Below, in pieces: positions 22,225-33,660 of a stretch of 36,899 nucleotides of DNA (the first letter of the stretch is position 1; each line of letters opens with the position of its first letter). A program made the position numbers and the translations under genes. The stretch is from Haplosporangium gracile (taxonomy: Eukaryota; Mortierellomycota; Mortierellomycetes; Mortierellales; Mortierellaceae). Below the pieces are notes generated by a model, which was given only the letters and a program-made list of their open reading frames with translations, was not told the origin of the DNA and did not search any database. The stretch spans positions 541 to 37,439 of the forward strand of contig JAAAUF010000230.1 of NCBI GenBank assembly GCA_015499985.1, in the 5' to 3' direction.

Positions 22225-23355
22225 ATGCGACTGCCCCTGCTCCCCATCCTTGCTCTGCTCCTCTCTCAACAGGCTGTCAACGCTCAGTCTCCCTATCAAG
22301 GCCAGTCCCGGCTCGTCTATAGGAACTGCTTGCCCGTCAGAATCGAGTCCCTGGTCGTCTTTGGTGATTCCTTCAGCGACACTGGAAACGTCCTTAAACT
22401 TTCTAAGAACACATGGCCTCTACCTGCCTTTTATCCTGGAGGTCGTTTCTCAGACGGTCCCGTCTGGACAGACTATGTATATGAAACACAATTTACACAG
22501 AGTGAGAAGCGGTTGCAAAGGGGAAGGGCATTATGAAACGAATGCAAAAAAAAAAAATGCGAATACCTTACTTATTGCAATGTCACTTTCCATCGACATC
22601 TTGTACAGGTCGCCAAGGAACGTAGACTGAATCTGACCAATTTCGCCTATGGTGGAGCAACGACGGATTCGGATGTCGTCCAGGGCTACTCGGGTAGTAA
22701 GGCCGACTTGCCCGTACCTGGGTTTATTCAACAAATCAACAAGCACTATTTGCTCGATCGATCGCCGGATGATATTGCCGCATTAGAGTCGACCCTATTT
22801 GCCGTCAGCTTTCAAGGAAACGACTTTTTGTTCGACACATCGATCACCACTGAGACCGTGCTCGCCAACATCGAGCGGGGTATCCACCAATTGATCGACC
22901 TTGGCGCACGACACATCGTCGTGTTTGAGAACTCTGACTTTGGCACTATGCCTTACTTCCAGAGCAACCAGACGTATGCCCGCGAGATGACTGCCATCGC
23001 AGAGAAGTGGCACCAAGGGTACCAAGACATGATGCGACGGTTCAGACGAGAGTACGGTCACCCAAGAAGGACTAGAGGAGTCGATGGCGAGTCACACGTC
23101 TTCTTCAACTGCAACGGTAGCCGACCCGAGTCTAAGGTTAGCATTGCCTTTTTCGACCTTTTTACCCTCCTCCGCCGATTGAACCGTCCTCAACATCTCC
23201 GAGAATTGGGGATCACAGATGTGGTTCATGGTTGTGTGGATCCAAGTGCTCAAACCGGATGTGCTGACCCCAAGAGCCATTTCTATTACGATCCGTACCA
23301 TTCGTCAACCAAGGTTCACCGAGAGATTGCTAACGGTCTACTCGAGATCTTTTAG
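22225..23355 (+). CDS. Secreted GDSL/SGNH-family esterase
   Basis: Extracellular ester hydrolase of the SGNH superfamily; fungal members with this architecture include cell-wall acetylesterases and lipases, so the substrate is not assigned. Exons 22225-22476 and 22609-23355 (intron 132 nt, phase 0) give 332 residues. Residues 1-20 form a signal peptide (Leu-rich core, Ala-Val-Asn-Ala cleavage context). Block I VVFGDSFSDTGN places the nucleophile Ser49 just after a beta strand. FAYGGAT supplies the block II Gly (about 99-100), QGND the block III Asn155, and YDPYH the block V Asp312/His315. All four catalytic-site blocks are intact. Divergent from DHH1. Confidence 0.9.
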
Positions 23356-24224
23356 GTGAGAAGTAGTGGACAAGACAAGAGCATTGACTTGGTGTGTGTC
23401 CTAGTCCATGTTCCTGAGCGAACGAACGAAACAGGGCAGGAGGCATTCAAGAGCAATGAACAAATAAAAAGCCGATTAGGGCTCGGACCTTTTTTACGCT
23501 CATGAGGCAAGCAAGAGTTGTGCAACCACAATTGTCGACCGACCCCTGTTGAACTCCATTAAGCTATTAATATTTGTTTGATTGTCCATGACACAATGGC
23601 AAGGGTTCTGAAGAACAGAAAACAAAAGGCAGTGTTAGTCAGTTGAATGCAAGTTGCCGTTATCGTTGTCATTACTATTGTTAATGACAATGGTGCCCTT
23701 TCCTCTCCTCTTCCCTTTTTAAATAGCCTCCGTGCAGCCTCCTATTCTCCACCTGTTACTTCACATTGAACAACTGAGCTGCATCATATTAAAGAAGCGA
23801 TGTCCCTCCCCAGTCTTGTCCCCTCCTTCTCTCTCCCGACCCATGGCCATGCCTGCCATTTTTTTTTTTTTTATCGTTTTATGTTTATGTCGATGAGAGC
23901 CTCTTTTTTTTTCCCAGTTGTTTTGATTTTTTTTTCTTTTATCGCTTCTTTTCTTCTCACTCTCGCTCTTCTTCTGTCTCCCGCGCAACTCTTTCCACCC
24001 GCTGATCCCTTTCTCCATTCCTTCCTTTCGTTGTCATTCTCACATTCAACAACCAACCTTTCCCACACTCAACACACAAGCCCACCTCGTCAACACTCTC
24101 TTTATCTTTAACCCTACGGCAAAGTCAATACCCTCAGAAAAGTATAGACACACACAGCAACAAAGTAGCAACAATAACGGAAAACATCAACTACAACTCG
24201 CTGACAAAGTCAAACTCGGCAAAC
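23356..24224. other. Intergenic; 3' UTR and next promoter
   Basis: 869 bp without a coding signal. aataaaaag at 23463-23471 is a plausible polyadenylation signal for the esterase gene. Long T tracts (23860-23936) and a CA/AC-rich stretch running to the next ATG (24040-24224) look like a fungal promoter and leader. Confidence 0.5.
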
Positions 24225-27200
24225 ATGCTTGGCCAAGAACGTCTTCCAGCACCAAGGACCACCGCCACCAACGCCCGCTTCAGCTACCACGCAGACAGCT
24301 TTGACTCGGTCTCAAGTTCAAGCGGAGCAAGGGCCACCCCCACCTCCACTGCGCGAAAGAGAGTCACCCAGCACTCATTTCCTTCCTCAGGAACCCAACA
24401 CCAGCACCAGCAACAGCAGACATACTCCAAACCACAAAAACAACCAACAGCTGAAGATTATGTACGACATCGATCAGCATCAGTCGCTTCAACAGCAACA
24501 ACAACAAAGCTTTTACCCTCGCCTGAGGCTGTCCTTGCCAAGGAGAAGGAATTCATGGCCAACACTCGCATTTTGGCCATGTCCAATCTCATCGACTCGT
24601 TCACCTTGTCTTCACACTCCAAGCAAGGATTTTACGGCAAACAGCTAAAGATCATTGGCACAGTCAACCCTTGGTCGTCTTCTTCGTCCATCACCACCAC
24701 CACATCCTCCATGGGGTCAGAGCTTGATGTCACAGTAAAGGTACTATAGATGATGCCTCGATGGCTGATATCTAACGTCAGAAAAAAAATTCGATATAGA
24801 CATGCTAGGCTCGATGTGGAATGTTCTCGACTGACCATGTGTATATGATCTTTGAAAAATGGTTTCTGTTATAGGTTCATATTATCGACAATACATGGAC
24901 GACCTGTCCATTGCTACCACCATCAACTATCCTGCACCGCTGGAACGTCACCTACTTGAGTGCATCTGCTTCGGGAGAGAACGAGTATACTCAGGAAGAC
25001 TTTGGTGGGCTTGACCTTGGTATGCGAACCAATCACCTATCTGGGAAAAAAACAAACCAGCACGGGAAAAAAATGTTGTCTTCATGCAGAAGAAACGTGT
25101 CTCTGTCTAACGCTGTTCACTTGTTTACTCGCAAAATAGGCTCCTCAAAGGAAGAAAAAGATACATCATCTTCATGGGTACAGGCAACCGCGGACAGGAT
25201 AGAAACTCTCTCTCCAGCATCATCGCCAACATTCGATTCCCGCCCAAAAAGACCATTCTCTGTCGCGTCAGCATCATCTTTTACAGCACAAGCAAGAGCT
25301 CCGGTAACTCACGTTGCCGTCATTTCGAATGCTCTGTGTTTTGTTGCGAACAAAGCTGGCGATTACCTGGTCAATCTTTCGATCCATGTACCGTCTGCTG
25401 TCGGTGCTGACAACGTCATCCACCTTTCGCAAATCCCCAAGTGCCGGAGTAACTTTCTCAAGCTTGAAGTACTCCAACCTCCTTCGACAAAACAGGACGA
25501 GGCTTCTTTTCTATCAGAGACGACAGGCATTGGCAACAAGTCTCCTGATCTACACAGAAGCGAGGCAGAGAGCACAGCAGCTGGATTTGATTTTAACGTC
25601 CACCCGCCAATCATGTCCTTGGATGAGACCCACTTGAACCCAGAGTCAGACGAGGATGCTCAGTTCTGGCTTGAGGTTCAGGAACAGTTGGTTGGGCGCG
25701 ACGAGTTTGTGGGCAAGTTGGTCTCGGTCGATGGAAAGCAGGACCCCTCTACGACTGAATCAGTAGACAAGACTGACAATCATTCGTCAGAAGGACGAGA
25801 TCATCCATTTGAGGTTGCAGGATGCTTTGCCCCGAGTTCCTCACTACATGTCTCGTGGATGTCCCGGTCGGCTACCGACTTTGTTCAGGATGTTAAACAG
25901 GATATGACTGTTCGCATCATGGGAATGCCCGATCAAAAGCAACCTTCGTCTCTCCTTCAGGATCGCAGGAGGAAGGACCCGGCCGAGATTCATGCACAGG
26001 ACACAGTCACCACGTCTGAGGATCCAGCAGAGGAGGAGTATGACCACTTGGAGATGGATGACAGCGACTTGGTCATTGCGGTAGAGAACGCCATTACGGT
26101 AAAAATCCAAAAGCTGGGGTGGAAACAGCCATACATGGACACGACGATCAGCTTCAAGGACTCTAGCTCAGAGCACGGCCTGTCAAGCGACATCACTTTG
26201 TTGGATCTTACCGGGGACGCAGTGCAGGATTGGGAAGCGCTACCGACAACAGCTGAAGATGCCATGGTGGAGCAGGAGGAGGATCATGGTACCGCAGACG
26301 ATGCTTCCAAAGAGCCAACCCAAACGTTCCGAGTCTGGTTCTTTGCCGGCACAGAAGGCACTACCGTCGTGAACATGCGATTCCAGGCATGTCAGGCCGT
26401 CAACGTGGGCTACGGAAAGAACATCGTCTGTCACACACCAAAGGTCCGCATCGCTGGTGCAAGCACAGACAAGGGACAGATTCATGTGTACACCAACAAC
26501 GACTTGATGATCCGAGGAGTCAGCCCACATCTTGTGGACGAAACCTTTGTCGACTGCCACTCTCCCCTGGAGGACAGCGCTTCACTGGTCCGATATCCAA
26601 ACGAGCGCCATTTTCAGTACCAGACTATTGACTACTGTCTCGCCGTCACAGCACAACGCTACCAAGCCCTGGCGCGTATTGCAAGGATCGAGCGGGTCCG
26701 CGTTGAGATTGGGCTGAGTGCACAGCAACAGCCAGGATTTGCTCGTGCCATTCTGTCAAACGTTATTCTGCCTCAACAGGACGACCCCTATCTTCGGCTC
26801 TACCAACTGGATGGTGCCGAAATCTGGAGTGTTCTAGTGGACGGATACCCCTGCTCAAAGTCGATTCAGCTCCAGGACCAGAAGTCGTCTGGTAGACGAA
26901 CTGTCCTCGTCCCTATCCCCGAGGAATCGACGCTCGATAAAGAGGCGCTACACCAAGTTGAGATTAGCTACGGATTCAACTCATTCGACCTATTGGAGGA
27001 AGCGTCAAGTGAGGAGTCGGCGTCCTTTGCTATGAAACTTGTTGTTCCTGGGTTCAGTCTTCCCGTCGGTGAATACATTGTCGTCACCAGTCTCCCCAAG
27101 CTCCCACAAAGTACTGAGAAACTTATAACATTTTGATGGATATTCACGTTCGTCGTACTTGAGAGATGCAAGGTCTAACATCTCCTTACTTTTTTTGAAA

Positions 27201-28235
27201 ATTATAGACATGGATTATGAAGAACCGACGGGCGACTTTGAGGTGATGTCTTCGCTAGGCCTGCCAGGACAGAGGAGGACGATCACGTATGGGGCGTACA
27301 TGACTCTTGGAAGGCCAAAGATTTCTTTCCGAATCATCAAACTGCCATCAAGTATCCCGCCCACTGACAACGCACCCAACGACGCCGTAGGGTCTGCTCA
27401 CCCAGAGTCGAATGTGGACCCCTCTGAGCAACAGCAAGGAGGGACGATCGTGCATGACCCGCAGCAACCGCCACCTTTTGCAGGAAATGTCATTGTCCAG
27501 CAAGTACACCAACGACACCCACAGCAACCACCAGAGCCTCAGAATCCGCACGCCGAGCAAGGATTGGATGGAGAGATTCTCCCAGTGCAGGATGGTGCCC
27601 CGTGCACTACCTCAGGGCACGGACCCAACTCGGCACCGCAGATCGGGGCCCCTGCTCTTCAATCTGGTACACCTACTGGCAAAGGAAGGTATTCCTTGGA
27701 ATTTCTCACGACACAACAAGTGTTTGACTTGGTTCGCGGTTGGTGGAAGCATGCGATGGTCGTGGTTGGAGCCGTCATGCTGGTCATCATGATCATCAAT
27801 GTGGCTGCGTTCCAGGAGACAGGATCGACATCGCTGGACTTGGTGACCATGCCTGCTTGGGTCCGCCCATTTGCGCTCATGAAGCGGTTCTGGACGTCGG
27901 ACTCTAGGGCATCGTCATCATCATCAGCGTCCTCGTCCTCGTCGAGTTCGCAGGATAGCAGGGACGACTGGGACAGCTGGGACAGGGGATTCGAGGAAAT
28001 GGAGGAGTTTGTTGTTCCGGAGAAGGCTGTTACCGTGACGACGGCGATCAAGCAGGCGGACCCTCAAACGACTGCGGAGGCCAGCCATACTCGCGACTTG
28101 GAGATCTTGCCTCGACTTGGACCCAAGAAACTGGATGATGATGGCGACGGGGAGGAGGGTGGATTCCAGAAACCCAAGGGCCTGGTGAAGTTTATTCAGG
28201 TCCTGAAGGGCATTGTCCAGGGCCTGAAGCGGTAG
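24225..28235 (+). CDS. Large orphan protein with one C-terminal membrane segment
   Basis: Family not recognised. Exons 24225-24740, 24875-25019, 25140-27110 and 27208-28235 give 1219 residues. Residues 1-110 are Ser/Thr/Gln-rich and probably disordered. About 120-870 looks globular and beta-rich, with acidic linkers: FMANTRILAMSNLIDSFTLS, VHIIDNTWTTCPLLPPSTIL, HVSWMSRSATDFVQDVKQDM, FRVWFFAGTEGTTVVNMRFQ, and YEEPTGDFEV at the exon 4 start. One hydrophobic segment (AMVVVGAVMLVIMIINVAA, about 1060-1080) follows WW-K and precedes a Ser-run and acidic C-terminus. No signal peptide is apparent, so type II or tail-side anchoring with the large N-terminal part in the cytosol is likely. The exon 3/4 join (Asn, phase 1) sits within continuous protein-like sequence. 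Intron 2 is a multiple of three and open in frame, so retention would add 40 residues. Confidence 0.7.
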
Positions 28236-28480
28236 TTGGTCAAAGCTGCCGTTGAACATATTGTCCAGCATGATGGGTATAAACCAGAAAAAATAAAAAC
28301 ATCAAATAACAACAACAACGACATTCAATAGCAAAGAAAGTTCATCGTGCATGCAAACAAGGCAAGCTTCTTTTGTGTTCCCACAATTTGGCGCCACCAA
28401 AATTTTTATACGTGCACAACAGAATTAAATATCTAGTCCAACAACTCCTCCCCTCTCATCAACACATCGATCGCTCCACC
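28236..28480. other. Short intergenic gap
   Basis: 245 bp; aaaataaaaacatcaaataac at 28289-28309 is consistent with polyadenylation of the upstream gene. The remainder precedes the ATG of the third F-box remnant. No gene is seen. Confidence 0.45.
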
Positions 28481-29818
28481 ATGTCAACAGCCGCACCCCG
28501 CTTCTTCAACGTGTTGGAGCTTGTGTATTTTACGGTAAAGTATCTGGAAACTTGCGATATCTTGAACGTGATCTTGGCTGGCCTAGGCTGCAGCCCACAT
28601 TGCCAGCCTTTCTTGTATCAACCTCCGAGTCTCAAGTATGGTCCACAGCCTGCCAATATGCTCTTGGACCCCAGTGCGAGGCAATGTTTGATCCGTAACT
28701 CCCACCTTGTCTGTACACTGATGGTGACGCTACCTAAATTCACTTATTTGCATCACTGCTTTGTGATGTATCAGAATCTGGCCTCTCGACAAAGACAGCA
28801 CCTTCAGAGTTGGGCGCCATCCCTGGCTTATACCACTCGATCCAACTAAGTTGCCGCTGATCCTAATCAGACCGATGGCCAAAATTACCTGCTTACACGT
28901 GGACTTCTCTCTCGAAACCAGATAACGAGCTATACACGTATTACCTTTCGAGAGGAACTCGGCGAGAATCAGCTCAAAGTCCTGAAGCCGACGCAGTTTG
29001 CGCCCAGGCCTAGTCGGGCGGACCAGCAGATACAGTTGATCAGGACAGGGCTTCGAAGACATTGAAAGGCGTTACGAGTAATCAGCTTCTCGAAATGTGT
29101 CGATTGGCAAGGGGACTAAATCTGTTTGGTACTCAAGGGGTGCGCAGGGTTGGAGAGTCTGTAATTTTCAACACATCCAAAGGATGATCAAGATGTCGCG
29201 CACCTTACGCTTGACGACGTAAGTGAAGGCAACCTCCTAGATTTGCACACGACTGCAGCGTTTGACGATGACAATAAGCAATATGGCACTTTCCCTTCAG
29301 CCCTCTAAATCTGCAAACAGCTAGGATGTCCCTCAACGCTGCCGATACCGCCGACGTGGAAGCTGTCAAGATGAAGTTTTATCAACTCAAGCGTCTATAC
29401 CGTCAAATTGAAGTGCTGACTGAACTGTCTCACCTCGATTTCTGTGCGGTTTCCGTCGGCGATGATGGTCGCTCCTTTGTCTCTCGGTGCTGCACTGCCT
29501 CGACGGAACAGCTTCTCCAGAATGTTGCACCTGCAAGACCATGCATCAATCAAACCTGAATATCTGGATGTTCTACGTGGGCTGGAAAAGTTGAGGGTTT
29601 TAAGCGAGTCGGTGTCGGCCGTCACTGACAAGAGCAAGACGAAGATGGAGTGGCCCGAGGCGCCGTGGATGGCAAAGTACTGGTTGAACCTGGAGTTTGC
29701 GTAATTTTTTGACGCTAGTGAAAAGCCGACAGAGCCTTTCTTGTGGTTGCGGACTCTGAGAAGGAATGACGGAGGCAAGCTGGACGTGTTTACCTCTAAA
29801 GTTTTGAACGACGTTTAG
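28481..29818 (+). pseudogene. Third F-box/LRR gene, heavily decayed
   Basis: The start region reads MSTAAPRFFNVLELVYFTVK, close to MSTATNRFFNIAELIYLTTT of the copy at 9131-11075. ANMLLDPSARQCLIRN and TYLHHCF align with its NILTSSDSFRALSRN and FLYSCFY. The frame stops at 28847-28849. The middle (28850-29325) has only scattered resemblance (LPLILIRPMAKITCLHVDF) and many stops, and is much shorter than in the other copy, implying a large internal deletion. The C-terminal part resumes at about 29326 (KFYQLKRLYRQIEVLTELSH), then shifts frame (PEYLDVLRGLEKLRVLSESV; KMEWPEAPWMAKYWLNLEFA). A TAA at 29702-29704 replaces a conserved Glu; the same frame then continues FFDASEKPTEPFLWLR to a TAG at 29816-29818. 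Nonfunctional as a full-length F-box protein. Confidence 0.75.
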
Positions 29819-30291
29819 GGCTTGGTGCTGTGATGGATCAACGGCGGCACATTACAATACTCATAGTAGGATCACCCTTATTTTCGATATCTTTTCTTTT
29901 TTACCCTGTAGCATGCCGTGTCTCAAAAGGACAAGGATAACCAAAGTCTCCTCAACATACCCCAAACTAAAAGAAAGGAATAATAATATAAGAAATGACG
30001 TGATATTGTGGAAGAGTCAGGGTGTGCCATGGAGGTGGGAATGAATGAATGAGAAAAAAGGGTGTTGCTTGAAAACGATCACACAACAAACAAACAAACA
30101 AAAAGAAATAGGGTTGCCTTAGAATTGCCCCCTTGCATAAGCCCTTCACTGCTTGTTTAATTGCATTCGACATGTAGTAATGAACTCAGGTAACATACTG
30201 TCGTAGTTTCATACGCCGAAGTGTTCATATTCATATTTATTGTTTGAGTGGTAAAAACAAGCAAAAAGAGAACAAGATACGACAGCTCCCT
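29819..30291. other. Intergenic, no gene seen
   Basis: 473 bp of AT-rich sequence with acaaacaaacaaacaaaaag near 30086-30105. No recognisable protein or RNA gene. Confidence 0.45.
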
Positions 30292-30789
30292 TTAAACCTC
30301 GGAGCGAAAGACAAGTTTCTGTCCATTCGGAGTAAAGTCCAACATCAAGTTGTAGTCGGTCAAAAACTTTCTGGAAAAGCTCCCTTGGATCTTGGGATCC
30401 AAGTCCAGAATGACATCAAAGACATGGAAACCGCTACTACAACAATGATGGTCACAGAGGCAGTGCCGTAAATGGTGAAAGTCCGAGGAAAGAGCGCCGC
30501 CAATGGTGACGATGTCGATGGAAGGTCGATACGACTTGTGGTTCAGAATATGCGGGAGTTCGCTGTGAAGCTTGCCTCACTCGAAAGTATTAAAGTCGAA
30601 AACGTGACAGGTGGAGGCGTGGGTGACCATGAGGCGGATTGCCTCCTAGGATCTGCCGTCCAGTATGGCAGCGAATGAGGAGGCTTGGTCGCCCTCTAGC
30701 TACATGCCTCCGACCTTAAGATTTCCACGAATAGGCGGGTGTGTTCCTCTCTCAGCGTTCAGTTCTTGAATATCCTCGAGGCTGACCAT
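30292..30789 (-). pseudogene. Decayed reading frame with three in-frame stops, family uncertain
   Basis: From ATG 30789 a single frame runs 165 codons to a TAA at 30294-30292, broken only by TAG at 30702-30700, TAG at 30648-30646 and TGA at 30579-30577. Between the stops the composition looks like protein: MVSLEDIQELNAERGTHPPI at the start, EAIRLMVTHASTCHVFDFNT in the middle, and FLTDYNLMLDFTPNGQKLVF near the end. The last block is faintly reminiscent of the C-terminal lobe of retropepsin-like proteases (DIILG-x-D-x-L-x-x-Y-x-x-x-x-DF), so a retroelement remnant is possible but unproven. Splicing out all three stops would need several tiny introns, which is unlikely. Confidence 0.45.
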
Positions 30790-31312
30790 GGTTGCGTGTG
30801 AAAAGAAGGAGTTAAAAGTGAAGGGGGTTTTTTAAGGAGAGACGAAGACGTTGATAAAAGGGACAAAGCAACGCGTGAAAGAAATTTAAGAAAAATTGAA
30901 GGCGTCGGTCACATGACTGATTTAGAGTGATTAAAAACGTAGGACCCCTGGACAGCCGTTCTCTTTGTCTTATTTTTCCTTTTGACCAAAACAGCAGGAA
31001 ACAAACATCTGGCATCTCTGAACAACACATAGCGAAAACGCAACTTCGCAATGGAACCTCCCAGCTCAGATTACATGTCCGTTCAGGACCTCTCTCTCCC
31101 AAGGCGGACACCCTTGCAGACCCAGCTGGAGAAGGTGTGACATCACTAAAAGCAAAAAGAAAACAAACCTGTTGTCGATCGGAAGCGCGTTTCGGACAAG
31201 CTCAGCTACAGTCATCGCACTGTCGACTCGTCACCTAACCACTGACACTTGGAATCATGTGTACTTATAGATCGATCCCTCTATCATCAGGAACGGCTTT
31301 CCCTCCACAAGG
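30790..31312. other. Intergenic, upstream of the next gene
   Basis: 523 bp with no supported gene. It contains the promoter side of the decayed frame on the left and of the gene starting at 31313 on the right. The frames 30927-31238 (plus) and 30812-31111 (minus) have no family resemblance. Confidence 0.45.
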
Positions 31313-33660
31313 ATGAACCGCCGAGGTCCAGGACGTCTTAAAATTGACACGGAGACTGCACTATTTGAAGTCAGTGTGCTTGCCTTTCGAGAAATCATTC
31401 TCAACCGCCTCTGGAAAAACGATAAGAAGTTTCAGACCGAGAGTGACTTTTGCAAGCACCAGTGGGATATCCTCAAGCCAAGGAAGACTTTGTTGGTATG
31501 TACAGCAATCACGAAATTGTGCGAAAAAAAATGCATGTTATTATGGAACCAAAATTGACCAAATTTGCCGTTGTAAATATCCTAAATAGATTGAGTGTGC
31601 TGAAGTTTTGAAGGTATATTGAACAAAAAAGTCAAGGAGCAGTGGTAGGACCAAACGCATGGAATACTGAAGGAGGTTCTAATGCGCCCAATCTCGTCGA
31701 CTATTGACTTTTAGGAGTTGTCAGTGATACCAGTTCGACCTTGCTCCGAGCAAGTCTGTAGGGCACTTAGTCAAGCCTCGGTACAACTTCAACCATCTGC
31801 GCTTCAGAGGACGTCTATTACTCCGGAGCTATGGCAGCGGGTCCTTTCAGCATGGATGGAGCAATACAGGATACAAGCCCATGAGCGAGTGGACGTTGAA
31901 AACATTTCTGCCGATTACGTCAACAACGTCCTTTTTCCACAGGCTACATACGTCCAGCAACTACAGCCACCACAGCAATCACCACACCAATCACCACAGC
32001 AATCACCACAGCAATCACTACAGATACCACATTCATCACAGATACCACACTCATATCATTTCCAGCATCCACTGCAGCCAGCACATGCACCACATGCGCC
32101 ACAGACCACACCACACACCTTTAACCAACATCCCGGACATGGACCAGCAATCCCTGCAATTGCTGTTCGACCTCCCTTTACGCCTCCATATACCCAATCT
32201 CAATCTCATCAACAGGCCGTAGCCCGTCAACAACATTCACAACACCAAAAGCCAGCGACGCAAACCCCCACTCATCACACACCGAATAACGCAGCAGACG
32301 CTAACCTTCATGTGTCAGTAACGGGGACTCCTTCAGGCAGCGGGTCAAATTCTTCACCATCACACCATGGACAAAACTCCAACTCGAGCTCAGCTTCCTC
32401 AGCATCAAACGTCAAGGACAACGTTGTGTTCAAGGATCGGTTTGTTCATTTGCTGGAGGACCCTAGACGATTTCATGCGCCCACTTTGATTCTGGAGCGC
32501 GTTCATCAATTTTTCAAAGGATCGCCACACCTCGACCCAGCATCTTTTGAAGGTACTTTCCTCGATAGCCCAATCTCAATACCTTTCCCGGATATCATGG
32601 ACAGCGAGGCGTGGCTTGTCCCCGTTCCCGACAATCATGCTCGTCCAGGGTCACTACCGACGTTTGCACCGGTGCAGTCCTGCTTCTTACATGTGCCTAT
32701 CTTACCCTCGAAGCGGCGATACGAGACAGAGAATGAAGTCGTTCTTTTGGACGACGTTCGGCTCGCTGGGCAACTGAACGCCAAGCTCTGGGAAGAGTTT
32801 TCTGGAGGTATAAATTCTCATGTTGCATTTTATGTCTAAGTCGTTGTATATACCAAGCAAGGCATTTAATTTTTTTACATTTTTACAAACATAGGAAACG
32901 TCGTGGAAGCTATTACTTTGGTGCCGACATCTGCGACTTGGTTTGTCAAGACTGAGTTGGCCGACTGGCCTTGCGTTATCATGTCTGGCCTCAAGTTCGA
33001 ACAGGCAAACGGAGCTGATCCTTCTGGGAAGGTAGTACCTTGTACCCTCCTTTGTTCATAATTCCTTATGACCAATTAATGCTGATATTCTATGTGGTAC
33101 TAAATTGCGCTCGATGACCTTTCTGCTCTCAGAAATATGCCGAAATCCATAGTTACATTGCGGTATACCTTGGAAGAGACCCCCTGCGCCAGGCACAGTT
33201 TGTGCAAACATTTCAGGATCTCGGCATTTCTCCACCTCAAGTTCCAGCGAACACTTTGGCGGGTGCAAGCTCCAACAGCGCGCGCCCGGGTGCACAAGAT
33301 GGTCAGCACCGGTGGATTGCAGGATTTAGGAGATTGTTCAGAACACAAGGGCACGGATCAGGTGCCAGTGGACAGAGAAGCGCCGGCGGAAGTGGATCTC
33401 TACACCCACGCGATGGTACCCACTGGACTCCGCATGATGATGACGATGAGGATGATATTGATCCAAGATTTGATGATATCTACAGTATTCTGCCACCACA
33501 CAAGAAGCCTCGGTTGGAAAGAACAGGTCGCCCCTCGGATGGACAGGCTGCTTGGCATCACAGCAAACGGCGGAAGAAAGATGACGAGGGGTTCTCCAAG
33601 GTCAAAAATGCGTCACACGACAACCAGTCGTATGGCAGCGACGCTGAGATGTCAGAGTAA
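31313..33660 (+). CDS. Unknown protein with a possible helix-turn-helix-like N-terminus
   Basis: Exons 31313-31495, 31590-31613, 31715-32807, 32895-33031 and 33133-33660 give 654 residues; exon 2 is only 24 nt and completes LLIECAEVLKELS. N-terminal about 110 residues are helical: FREIILNRLWKNDKKFQTES, DFCKHQWDILKPRKT, then RPCSEQVCRALSQAS and TPELWQRVLSAWMEQ. This order resembles a bacterial/phage DNA-binding pattern (see findings). A Gln/Pro/His/Ser-rich linker (about 145-300) follows, then a globular stretch with FKDRFVHLLEDPRRFHAPTL and FLHVPILPSKRRYETENEVV; AVYLGRDPLRQAQFVQTFQD opens exon 5. The C-terminus has an acidic run (DDDDEDDID) and Lys/Arg clusters (KKPR, KRRKKD) that could be nuclear localisation signals. 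A nuclear, DNA- or chromatin-related role is inference only. Confidence 0.7.

Noticed and set aside
30244..30678. Plus-strand frames over the decayed minus-strand frame
   Set aside because: Codon pattern and protein-like sequence favour the minus strand; the plus readings do not look like protein.
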